This document shows positions 55,246-64,000 of a DNA stretch of 64,000 nucleotides, piece after piece. The notes below the pieces were generated by a model. That model was not told the origin of the DNA. It worked only from the letters and a program-made list of their open reading frames with translations, and did not search any database. Source of the DNA: Streptomyces sp. SKN60 (GTDB lineage Bacteria > Actinomycetota > Actinomycetes > Streptomycetales > Streptomycetaceae); assembly GCF_026236535.1 (NCBI RefSeq), contig NZ_JAHTMW010000002.1:558001-622000 (forward strand). Reading direction: 5' to 3'. How positions within the stretch are numbered: the stretch's first letter is position 1; each line of letters opens with the position of its first letter. The position numbers and the translations under genes were made by a program.

Positions 55246-56583
55246 TCAGCCGACGGGCTGCGGGCCCGTGATGCGGATGGTCCAGACGCCCGAGGGGGTG
55301 CGTTCGGCGACGTCCACGCGGACGCCGGTGTCCGGAACCGTGAAGGACTCGCCCTCCTGGAGCGGGGCGTCCGCGAGCGGGGGGTAGACGGAACGCTCCC
55401 AGCAGGCCTCGGTGCGGGGGTGGGTGTCGACGACCTCGACGGGGCCGTCGCCGGAGGCGGCGCGGTTGCGGACGCGGTAGACGAGGACGCCCTCGGTGCA
55501 GGTGTCGGCGTCGTTGCCGGTGGCCGAGCGGGCCTCGATGGCCAGGACGCTGTCCTCGCCGGTGCGGACCACGGCGAGCCGGGTGCCGAGGGTGCCGCCG
55601 GCGACCGGGGCGGCGGCGACCGGTTCCAGGCCGATGACGTGGGTGCCGGGGCCGCGTACGCAGGCCACCTGGGCGCGGTCGAGCCAGCCCAGCTTCCACT
55701 TGTGCCAGGCGAAGAGGTCGGGCGCGAGGCCGAACTGGCTGCCCATGACGTCCCAGTCGCCGACGTGGGTGTCCCAGTCGCCCTTGCCGTCGGTGGGCCG
55801 GTGGTAGAGGTCGGGCAGGTCGAAGACGTGTCCGGTCTCGTGGGCGAGCACGTTGCGGTCCGGCGGGTGCCGCTCGAAGACGGTGACGACCCGCTTGATC
55901 TCGGTGCCGTCGGCCTCCAGCGGGTGTTCCAGGTTGACCACCTTGGTGGCGTCGGAGTCCACGCCGGGCGCGTCCGGGTCGGCGACCAGATAGACGATGT
56001 CGTAGCGGGAGAAGTCCACGGAGGCGTCGGCCGCCCGGATCGCGTCGCGCAGATAGGCCCCGCGGTGCTCGGTGCTCCAGTCGCGCCGTATCGCGTACGC
56101 GGTGGATTTCTGCGGCATCCGGGCCCAGCCGGCCTGCGGGTGGACGCGCAGGCTGAAGCGTCCGTAGGAGGCGCGCTCGAAGAACTCGGCGGTGCCGGGG
56201 AAGTGGTCGGCGGTCAGCTCGGCGGGGGTGGTGAGCGGCGGGGAGTCGGGGAAGGACAGGAAGATCATGACGGCGTCGAGGGCGCGGGTGGGCCGGGGGT
56301 AGGCCCGGTTCCAGGTGTCGAGGCCGAGGGAGTGGTGCGCGGCGGTACGGGGCAGGGCGCACGGGCCCGCCGAGGGCGCGGCGACGGCCGGACCGGCCAC
56401 CAGGCCGGTCGCGGCGAGCGCCGCGAGGGAGGTGAAGGCGGCCGCGCCGGCCCGCAGGCGCGAGCGCTCCACCGGTCCGCGCGCGCCACCGGACCCCCGG
56501 CCGAACTCTCGCCCGGGCACCCGCCCGAACCCTCCCCCGGACCCCGGGCCGGACCCTCGCCCGGGTGGCTGCTGACCCCTCAC
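55246..56583 (-). CDS. Secreted M6-family metalloprotease
   Basis: 445 aa. An N-terminal disordered stretch, then a signal peptide at ~42-69 (AGAAAFTSLAALAATGLVAG) ending AVA-A. Zinc site HETGH at 248-252 (HETGHVFDLPD), with a Met-turn-like WDVMGS. FLSFPDSPP and VDFSRYDIVYLVADP are M6 markers. C-terminal beta-rich domain ~320-445. GTG 56583 has GGAGG; GTG at residue 38 (~56472) would shorten the leader. Extracellular protein degradation. Confidence 0.88.
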   Translation of the reverse strand: MRGQQPPGRGSGPGSGGGFGRVPGREFGRGSGGARGPVERSRLRAGAAAFTSLAALAATGLVAGPAVAAPSAGPCALPRTAAHHSLGLDTWNRAYPRPTRALDAVMIFLSFPDSPPLTTPAELTADHFPGTAEFFERASYGRFSLRVHPQAGWARMPQKSTAYAIRRDWSTEHRGAYLRDAIRAADASVDFSRYDIVYLVADPDAPGVDSDATKVVNLEHPLEADGTEIKRVVTVFERHPPDRNVLAHETGHVFDLPDLYHRPTDGKGDWDTHVGDWDVMGSQFGLAPDLFAWHKWKLGWLDRAQVACVRGPGTHVIGLEPVAAAPVAGGTLGTRLAVVRTGEDSVLAIEARSATGNDADTCTEGVLVYRVRNRAASGDGPVEVVDTHPRTEACWERSVYPPLADAPLQEGESFTVPDTGVRVDVAERTPSGVWTIRITGPQPVG

Positions 56584-56921
56584 GTGGACCTCCGGCTCCG
56601 GAAAGCTGACACCTCAACCACCTTGTGGCGGTTTGTGGTGTTTCGCACCTTTCCGCTGCCCCGGTCGGGTGAGCGGGACGCGCCCGGTCGACGCGACACG
56701 GGCAGGCAGCAGCTCACGGAAAGTCACATTCGGTCAGACCCCCGTCGACCCGTGTCACACCCGCGCAGAAACGATCTGCCGCCGCCCCGGGTGGTCAGCC
56801 TCACAGCCCGCACGGGGCCCGGGGCCCGTCCAGAAGCTGGAACGCCGCCCCAACCAGCCTCTATGATCGGCACACTTTCCCTGGGCCGACCATTCCGACC
56901 ACATCTGTACGGGAGCGAGCG
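56584..56921. promoter_or_regulatory. Divergent promoter region of protease and cdgA
   Basis: About 338 bp. GTGTCA at 56752-56757 is a perfect right half of the recalled BldD site (TNACNCWGNGTNA); the left half TCGACC is poor. No gene or other element is recognised. Confidence 0.35.
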
Positions 56922-58844
56922 GTGAGCGGATCCCCCGAAGTACCGATGCATCCGTCGGCGGAACCGGCGATCACGGAGTGTCACTCACCCGCACCCGATC
57001 CGGACGACGGTACGGAACTCCGCGACCTCCGCGACGACCTCAGCGACCTCCGCGACCATCAGGCCGCCTTCCGCGCCGCCCGGCTCGCCATGGCCCTGGT
57101 CGACCGGGACGGCATCGTGCTCGCCGCCAACGACGCCCTCGGCTCCCTCCTCGGCGCCGACGCCGACGCCCTGCGCCGGCAGGCCGCCGCCGACCTCGTC
57201 GACCTCGCCGCCGACGGCCGCACCTGGCACGCCTACCGCGAGGTGCTCGGCGGCCGGCGCTCCCGCTTCCGCTGCACCCGCCGGCTCAAGCACCCCGACG
57301 GGCGCTCCCTGTGGGCCGAGGTCACCGTCGCCCCCGTGCCGGACAGCCCGCGCGTGCTGCTCTCGGTCGCGGACATCAGCGACCGGCGCGAGCTCCAGGC
57401 CCGGCTGCGCCACCTCCAGATGCACGACCCGGTCACCCGGCTGCCCAACCGCACCCTCTTCTTCGAGCGGCTCACCGCCGCCCTGGAGAGCGCCGCCGCC
57501 GAGGGCCCGGCGTCCGACGAGGACCTCCGGGAGCACACGCACCTCTCCTACCAGTCCTACGAGTCGTACGGGCATGGCAGAACAGGGCGGATCGGCATCT
57601 GCTACCTGGACCTGGACGGGTTCAAGGCGGTCAACGACACCCTGGGACACCGGGTCGGCGACCGGCTGCTCGCCGCCGTCGCGGGCCGGCTCACCGAGTG
57701 CGCCGACGGCTACGGCTACACCCGCAGCGGCGGCGGGCACCTGGTGGCCCGGCTCGGCGGCGACGAGTTCGCGATCCTGGTCGAGGACTCCACCGGCACC
57801 GAGCAACTGGCCGACCTCGCGCAGTCCGTGCTCACCGCGCTCCAGGAGCCCTTCGACCTGTCCGGGCAGCGGCTCTCGGTCTCCGCCTCCATCGGCGTGG
57901 TCGAGCGGCGCGCGCACGGCTCGACGGCGACGCAGCTGATGCAGGCCGCCGACACCACGCTGTACTGGGCCAAGGCCGACGGCAAGGCCCGCTGGACGCT
58001 CTTCGACCCCGAGCGCAACGCGCACCGGATGACCCGGCAGGCGCTCTCCTCCACCCTGCGGCCGGCCGTGGAGCGGGGCGAGTTCGTGCTGGAATACCAG
58101 CCGCTCGTGGACCTCGTCGACGGGGCGGTGCGCGGGGTGGAGGCGCTGGTGCGCTGGGACCACCCGCAGTTCGGGCTGCTCACGCCGAATCGGTTCGTCG
58201 GGATCGCCGAGGAGGACGGCTCGATCGTCGAGCTGGGGCGCTGGGTGCTGCACACCGCCTGCCGCCAGGCCCGGCAGTGGCAGAAGGACCACCCGGGCGA
58301 CCGGCCGATCTTCGTCAGCGTCAATGTGGCGGTACGTCAGGTCTGGGACTCCGACCTGGTCGCCGACGTCGCCGGCATCCTCGCCGAGACCGGGCTCGCG
58401 CCGCATCTGCTCCAGCTGGAGCTGACCGAGTCCGCCGTCATGGGCTCGGCCGGCCGGCCGTTGCAGGCGCTCCAGGCGCTGAGCGACATGGGGGTGCGGA
58501 TCGCTATCGACGACTTCGGCACCGGCTATTCGAACCTCGCCTATCTGAGCCGGCTGCCGGTCTCCGTGCTCAAGCTGGACGGATCGTTCGTGCGCGGCTT
58601 CCAGGACGAGGAGCACGCCAACCCGGCGGACGAGCTGATCGTCGAGGCGCTGGTCGGGCTCTCGCACCGGCTCGGGCTCACGGTCACCGCCGAGTGCGTG
58701 GAGACCTCGGGCCAGGCCGCCCGGCTGCGCCGGATCGGCTGCGACACCGGCCAGGGCTGGCTGTACTCCCGGCCGGTGGCGCCGGACCGCATCGCGGAAC
58801 TGATCGGGGTCGCGCCCCTGCCCGTACAGCCGCAGCCGGCGTAG
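56922..58844 (+). CDS. cdgA: PAS-GGDEF-EAL c-di-GMP enzyme CdgA
   Basis: 640 aa. PAS-like domain ~45-155, GGDEF domain ~165-365 with intact GGDEF at 279-283, EAL domain ~375-630 with EAL at 407-409 and IDDFGTGYSNLAYL. No RxxD inhibitory site lies five residues before GGDEF. Both catalytic motifs are intact, so it may make or break c-di-GMP. Order and domain layout fit CdgA (SCO2817) of S. coelicolor, a BldD target. GTG 56922; GGGAGCGAG upstream. Confidence 0.88.
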   Translation: MSGSPEVPMHPSAEPAITECHSPAPDPDDGTELRDLRDDLSDLRDHQAAFRAARLAMALVDRDGIVLAANDALGSLLGADADALRRQAAADLVDLAADGRTWHAYREVLGGRRSRFRCTRRLKHPDGRSLWAEVTVAPVPDSPRVLLSVADISDRRELQARLRHLQMHDPVTRLPNRTLFFERLTAALESAAAEGPASDEDLREHTHLSYQSYESYGHGRTGRIGICYLDLDGFKAVNDTLGHRVGDRLLAAVAGRLTECADGYGYTRSGGGHLVARLGGDEFAILVEDSTGTEQLADLAQSVLTALQEPFDLSGQRLSVSASIGVVERRAHGSTATQLMQAADTTLYWAKADGKARWTLFDPERNAHRMTRQALSSTLRPAVERGEFVLEYQPLVDLVDGAVRGVEALVRWDHPQFGLLTPNRFVGIAEEDGSIVELGRWVLHTACRQARQWQKDHPGDRPIFVSVNVAVRQVWDSDLVADVAGILAETGLAPHLLQLELTESAVMGSAGRPLQALQALSDMGVRIAIDDFGTGYSNLAYLSRLPVSVLKLDGSFVRGFQDEEHANPADELIVEALVGLSHRLGLTVTAECVETSGQAARLRRIGCDTGQGWLYSRPVAPDRIAELIGVAPLPVQPQPA

Positions 58845-58875
58845 CCCGTACAGAAGAATTCACGCAGGGCATGGA

Positions 58876-58914
58876 ACTGCCCCCGGCCGGAGGGACATTC
58901 CGGGCGGGGGCAGT
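58876..58914. terminator. Bidirectional terminator between cdgA and chitinase
   Basis: A 15-bp stem with one mismatch (ACTGCCCCCG / CGGGGGCAGT core) and a 9-base loop between convergent genes. Confidence 0.82.
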
Positions 58915-58942
58915 GGTTCATAAAGGGGTCACACCGGGGTGA

Positions 58943-60685
<1,743 letters not shown>

Positions 60686-60756
60686 GTGCGGCCTCCGGAA
60701 GGGGTGGCGGTACGGAAGTTGGAGCAGTGATATCCGCCGCGCGAACAGCGCGTCAA

Positions 60757-60768
60757 TGGTCTGAACCA
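60757..60768. promoter_or_regulatory. dre-like site 1 of chitinase gene
   Basis: TGGTCTGAACCA, two mismatches to TGGTCTAGACCA, 72 bp before the GTG. Confidence 0.55.
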
Positions 60769-60773
60769 GATTG

Positions 60774-60789
60774 AGGACTAGACCAATTG
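60774..60789. promoter_or_regulatory. dre-like site 2 of chitinase gene
   Basis: The reverse strand reads CAATTGGTCTAGTCCT, close to the DasR consensus. It is centred about 19 bp from site 1. Paired repeats are typical of Streptomyces chitinase promoters. Confidence 0.65.
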
Positions 60790-60936
60790 GCGGGAGAAAG
60801 CCCTTGTCAGAGACGTGCAGCACAAAGAACGACCGCCCGCCACCATGCGTGACGAGCGGTTTAAGGTTCACTTAGGTTTCCACGGCCCGCCGGTTCGGAG
60901 CTGAACCAACGGGCCGGGAAATTCCACTTGGCGGAG

Positions 60937-62028
60937 TCAGTCGAGCTCGGGCGCGACCTCCGGCAGACCGTACGCGTCGGCGATCAGCTCGTAGCTGCGC
61001 AGCCGCGCGTCCCCGCTGTGCGCGTTGGCGGTGATCATCAACTCGTCGGCGCCGGTGCGCTTCTGGAGCGCGTCCAGGCCGTCGCGGACCTCGTCCGGCG
61101 TGCCGTACACGATGTTCGCCAGCCAGCCGTCCACGAACTCCCGCTCCGCGGGCGCGAACGCGTACGCCTCGGCCTGCTCCGGCGTCGGTACGAGGCCGGG
61201 CCGGCCGGTGCGCAGCCGCAGCATCGACAGGGCGCCGGTCAGCACCTGGCGGTGCGCCTCCTTCGCCTCGTCGGCGGCGAGCGCGGCCACGCCGATCAGC
61301 GCGTACGGCGCGTCGAGGACGGCGGAGGGGCGGAAGGACTCCCGGTAGAGGTCGAGCGCGGGGATGGTGTTGCGCGCGGAGAAGTGGTGGGCGAAGGCGA
61401 AGGGCAGTCCGAGGAGGCCCGCGAGGCGGGCGCTGAAGCCGGAGGAGCCGAGCAGCCAGATCGGCGGCCGGCCCTTGGGGCCCTGCACCGGGCCGGGGAC
61501 GGCGTGGATCCGGGCGTACGGATGCCCGTCCGGGAAGGTGTCGTCGAGGAACCGGGTCAGCTCGGAGAGCTGCTCCGGGAAGTCGTCGGCGCCCTCGCCC
61601 AGGGTCTGGGTCCGGCGCAGGGCGGCGGCGGTGGCGCCGTCCGTGCCGGGCGCGCGGCCGAGCCCGAGGTCGACCCGGCCCGGGGCCAGCGCCTCCAGGG
61701 TGCCGAACTGCTCGGCGATCACCAGCGGGGCGTGGTTCGGCAGCATCACGCCGCCGGAGCCGAGGCGGATGCGCCGGGTGTGGGCGGCGAGGTGGGCGAG
61801 GATCACGGCGGGCGAGGAGGAGGCGACGCCGGGCATGGAGTGGTGCTCGGCCACCCAGTGCCGGTGGTAGCCGCGGCGCTCGGCGAGCCTGCTGATCTCC
61901 ACACTGGTCGCGAGCGCCTGGCTCGCGGTGCGCCCCTCGCCGACCGTGACCAGGTCAAGCACGGACAGCGGTACGGGCGCGGTGCCGCGCGCCTCTCCTC
62001 GAATCGCGTCTCGAATCGCGTCGCTCAC
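60937..62028 (-). CDS. LLM-class flavin-dependent oxidoreductase (luciferase-like)
   Basis: A 363-aa bacterial luciferase-like TIM barrel. VLDLVTVGEGRTASQALATS at ~21-40, WVAEHHSMPGVASSSPAV near 60 and RIRLGSGGVMLPNHAPL near 90 are signs of the FMN/F420-binding MsnO8-like subgroup (GVMLPN). GTG 62028 has AGGAAGG nine bases upstream. Divergent from the IclR regulator. Substrate unknown. Confidence 0.92.
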   Translation of the reverse strand: MSDAIRDAIRGEARGTAPVPLSVLDLVTVGEGRTASQALATSVEISRLAERRGYHRHWVAEHHSMPGVASSSPAVILAHLAAHTRRIRLGSGGVMLPNHAPLVIAEQFGTLEALAPGRVDLGLGRAPGTDGATAAALRRTQTLGEGADDFPEQLSELTRFLDDTFPDGHPYARIHAVPGPVQGPKGRPPIWLLGSSGFSARLAGLLGLPFAFAHHFSARNTIPALDLYRESFRPSAVLDAPYALIGVAALAADEAKEAHRQVLTGALSMLRLRTGRPGLVPTPEQAEAYAFAPAEREFVDGWLANIVYGTPDEVRDGLDALQKRTGADELMITANAHSGDARLRSYELIADAYGLPEVAPELD

Positions 62029-62398
62029 CGTGGGCGGCCTTCCTGCGTAGGGACGTCGGTCACGGGGGCTAACAGGAGGAGGTCTCCGGTTATTCCGGAA
62101 GCCGGGGCAAAAGCCCGTCCGGGGGCCTCTCCACGGGTCCACCGGGGGCTCCGGCGGCCCCCGCGCGAAAAAATCTTCACGTCCGGAAGGGCACCGAACG
62201 GGCGTGCGGACGCCTGTTCACACCGCCCTGACCTCAGCCTCTCCGGCGGGGCTGTGACCGTGGCATATGCCACCGGGGTGATGCCCAGCACAGGGGGCCT
62301 GTGCACCGCATCATTCTCGCCAACAGCCGCCCCGTTGCGGGCGCTTGGCGGCTATCGTGGTACGGAAGCTTGCGGTCACAACCTGGTAGGGGGAAACC
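62029..62398. other. Divergent intergenic region between LLM oxidoreductase and IclR gene
   Basis: 370 bp with no gene. It holds the GTGGCATATGCCAC palindrome (62260-62273) and a GC hairpin near 62145 followed by an A-run that fits a terminator on neither strand. TATCGT near 62354 could be a -10 of the IclR gene. Confidence 0.45.
62260..62273. promoter_or_regulatory. GTGGCATATGCCAC perfect palindrome
   Basis: A 14-bp perfect palindrome 126 bp before the IclR start. It shares its GGCATATGCC core with 54413-54422, upstream of the TTA-containing gene. Confidence 0.5.
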
Positions 62399-63157
62399 GT
62401 GGCGCTGAAGCCCGAGCCCACCGCGCCGTTCCACTCGGTGCAATACGCCCTGCGTGTGCTTGAGACGGTCTCACGGCACGGCGGCGGCGTGACGGACGTG
62501 CAGATCGCGCGGGAGACCGGCCTGCCCGTCGCCCATCTGTCGTCCCTGCTCCTGATGCTGCGGCGCGAGGGTTATGTGGAGCAGGTCTCCGACGGCGCCT
62601 ATGTCATCGGCGACTCCCTGGTCCTCCTAGGCTCCGGCGTCACCCGCCGCGAGGCCCTGGAGCGCAAGCTCCAGGAGACCCTGACCGAGCTGCGCGACTC
62701 CGTCGGCGCCGCGGTCTACATCAGCCGCTACATCGACGGCGAGGTGAAGATCACCCAGTTCGCCGACGGCCCGCGCACCCCGAAGGTCAACGAGTGGGTG
62801 GACTTCCGCTCGGCCGCCCACGCCAGCGCGGTCGGCAAGTGCCTGCTCACCCAGCTCGACCAGAACGGGCGCCGCGACCATCTGAGCCGCCACAAGATCG
62901 CCCGGCTGACCTCCCGGACGATCACCAACGAGCGCGTGCTCTTCTCCAAGCTGGACAGCCAGCCGCCGACCGTCCCCATGCTCGACCTCCAGGAGTACGC
63001 GGTGGGCACGGTCTGCGCGGCGGTGCCGCTCACCGCGGGCGCGACCGTGGGCTGCCTGGCCCTGTCGCTCCCGATCGAGCACGCGCACCGGCTGCGCGCC
63101 GCGGCCGACACCCTCAACCGGCGGGCGGCTCCGGTGGTGCTCTCGCTGGCGATCTAG
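62399..63157 (+). CDS. IclR-family transcriptional regulator
   Basis: 252 aa. Winged helix-turn-helix ~12-70 (ALRVLETVSRHGGGVTDVQI, then GLPVAHLSSLLLMLRREGYV). The IclR effector domain covers ~85-248, with FRSAAHASAVGKCLLTQLD and YAVGTVCAAVPLTAGATVG. GTG 62399 has AGGGGGA upstream. Similar in type to SsgR-like developmental IclR proteins, but I cannot name it. Divergent from the LLM oxidoreductase, a possible target. Confidence 0.9.
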   Translation: MALKPEPTAPFHSVQYALRVLETVSRHGGGVTDVQIARETGLPVAHLSSLLLMLRREGYVEQVSDGAYVIGDSLVLLGSGVTRREALERKLQETLTELRDSVGAAVYISRYIDGEVKITQFADGPRTPKVNEWVDFRSAAHASAVGKCLLTQLDQNGRRDHLSRHKIARLTSRTITNERVLFSKLDSQPPTVPMLDLQEYAVGTVCAAVPLTAGATVGCLALSLPIEHAHRLRAAADTLNRRAAPVVLSLAI

Positions 63158-63235
63158 AGAGGTCGCGAAGGTGATCCGGAGGGTGGTCACGAGGGTGGTC
63201 ACGAGCACCCCTCCGGACCAGGTAGTATTTTCTCT

Positions 63236-63323
63236 GTCAGCAGGCGCCGCTAGCTCAGTTGGTTAGAGCAGCTGACTCTTAATCAGCGGGTCCGGGGTTC
63301 GAGTCCCTGGCGGCGCACAGACG
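63236..63323. repeat. 88-bp perfect direct repeat, copy 2 (tRNA-Lys)
   Basis: Same sequence and orientation as 55101-55188, offset 8135 bp. Confidence 0.95.
63244..63317 (+). tRNA. tRNA-Lys (CTT), copy 2
   Basis: Identical to copy 1. TAGTAT (63223-63228) is a -10-like box. A 12-bp tandem duplication (GAGGGTGGTCAC twice, 63179-63202) lies just upstream. Confidence 0.97.
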
Positions 63324-63357
63324 AAGGAAGCCCCTCGCGAGAGCGAGGGGCTTCCTT
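63324..63357 (+). terminator. Terminator of tRNA-Lys copy 2
   Basis: AAGGAAGCCCCTCGC / GCGAGGGGCTTCCTT, a 15-bp perfect stem with GAGA loop and GTTT after it. It may also serve the convergent response regulator. Confidence 0.9.
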
Positions 63358-63367
63358 GTTTCCCGCG

Positions 63368-64000
63368 CTAGGCCTTCAGATAGGCGAGGACGGCGAGCAC
63401 CCGGCGGTGGGTGTCCTCGGCCGGCGGCAGGTCCAGCTTGGCGAGGATGTTGCCGATGTGCTTGCCGACGGCCGCCTCCGTGACCACGAGCCGGCGGGCG
63501 ACCGCCCCGTTGGAGTGCCCCTCGGCGACCAGGGCAAGCACCTCCCGCTCGCGCGGGGTCAGCGCCGCCAGCGGATCGCGGTGCCGGCGCAGCAGCTGCC
63601 GTACGACCTCGGGGTCGACGACCGTGCCGCCGGCCGCGACCCGGGCGAGCGCGTCCACGAACTCCTCGACCTGCCCGATCCGGTCCTTGAGGAGATAGCC
63701 GACGCCGGTCCCGTCGCCGGAGTCGAGCAGGTCGGCGGCGTAGCTGCGCTGCACGTACTGGCTGAGCACGAGCACCGGCAGGCCCGGGTGCTCGGCGCGC
63801 AGCGCGACGGCGGCGCGCAGGCCCTCGTCCTGGAAGCCGGGAGGCATCCGCACGTCGGTGAGGACGATGTCCGGGGCGTGCGCGGCGACGGCGGTGCGCA
63901 GGGCGTCGGCGTCGCCGACCGCGGCAACCACCTCGTGGCCGAAGCGGGCCAGGAGGCCGATCAGTCCCTCACGGAGGAGGACGCCGTCCTCGGCGAGGAC
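63368..64000 (-). CDS. NarL/LuxR-family response regulator (N-terminus beyond window)
   Basis: 210 codons plus stop are visible; the frame is open to the window edge ([20 protein letters not shown]). Receiver phosphoacceptor Asp in [10 protein letters not shown]-terminal LuxR helix-turn-helix: [20 protein letters not shown], then [20 protein letters not shown] at 63931 would give a truncated receiver and is rejected as the start. A sensor kinase is expected upstream, outside the window. Confidence 0.93.
   Translation of the reverse strand, partial: VLAEDGVLLREGLIGLLARFGHEVVAAVGDADALRTAVAAHAPDIVLTDVRMPPGFQDEGLRAAVALRAEHPGLPVLVLSQYVQRSYAADLLDSGDGTGVGYLLKDRIGQVEEFVDALARVAAGGTVVDPEVVRQLLRRHRDPLAALTPREREVLALVAEGHSNGAVARRLVVTEAAVGKHIGNILAKLDLPPAEDTHRRVLAVLAYLKA

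Noticed and set aside
60859..60880. PHO-box-like direct repeats (GTTTA, GTTCA, GTTTC)
   Set aside because: The unit spacing is 7 and 10 bp, not the 11 bp of PhoP boxes.
62143..62175. GC hairpin followed by an A-run
   Set aside because: An A-run after the hairpin on the plus strand does not fit a rho-independent terminator on either strand.
63368..63931. Complete response regulator starting at GTG 63931
   Set aside because: The frame stays open to the window edge and the extra residues ([11 protein letters not shown]) form the expected start of a receiver domain.

Overview
The window is a 64-kb piece of the chromosome core of a Streptomyces species. GC content is very high, GTG starts and GTGA/ATGA gene overlaps are common, and TTA codons are almost absent. 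I noticed only two TTA codons, one of them in adpA. Gene content and order (acc/hmgL/acdH - desEFABCD - hexosaminidase - glmS - adpA - orn - cdgA) match, from memory, the S. coelicolor SCO277x-SCO282x region. There are 57 protein genes (two cut by the window ends), three tRNA genes, no rRNA, no CRISPR array and no insertion sequence that I can see.

Layout. 1-9.5 kb: the end of an ABC exporter, an orphan protein resembling the Cas8c C-terminus, a thiamine-pyrophosphate enzyme paired with an agmatinase and a divergent PucR regulator, then an acyl-CoA dehydrogenase, a TesB thioesterase and a CDF metal transporter. 9.9-16.3 kb: the TetR repressor AccR, two GTTAA-N6-TTAAC operators, and the leucine/isovalerate catabolic operon accD1-accA1-hmgL-acyl-CoA dehydrogenase. 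16.3-17.9 kb: a TetR/hydrolase pair with its own palindromes, possibly an insertion. 17.9-25.2 kb: the complete desferrioxamine locus desEFABCD with three iron boxes. 25.3-31.1 kb: a lipoprotein and a membrane protein, a GH20 hexosaminidase with a DasR-type site, a small conserved protein and glmS. 31-35.7 kb: acetate-transporter-like and stress proteins, adpA with its TTA codon, oligoribonuclease, tRNA-His. 35.7-45.9 kb: a glycosyltransferase, a GNAT protein, a sugar ABC transporter lacking an ATPase, a CBM2-GH18 chitinase, a two-component system and a spermidine-synthase-like protein. 46-55 kb: a HTH/TPR regulator, small unknown proteins, a phosphoglycerate-mutase-type phosphatase, a PAP2 protein, and a three-gene operon encoding a Cas4/RecB-like nuclease, an unknown protein and an SF1 helicase. 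55.1-63.3 kb: two identical tRNA-Lys genes in an 88-bp perfect direct repeat bracket an 8.1-kb segment with an M6 protease, cdgA, a second GH18 chitinase, a flavin-dependent oxidoreductase and an IclR regulator. The window ends inside a NarL-type response regulator.

Themes. Acyl-CoA catabolism, siderophore production, chitin/amino-sugar use (two chitinases, hexosaminidase, GlmS, a sugar importer, DasR-like sites) and developmental control (adpA, cdgA) sit side by side.

The best candidate for an undescribed system is the nuclease / middle protein / helicase operon at 49754-53881. Its gene order matches the domain order of eukaryotic Dna2 (Fe-S RecB nuclease, then barrel/stalk, then SF1B helicase). 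Function was assigned by reading motifs and recalling families; no database search was run.
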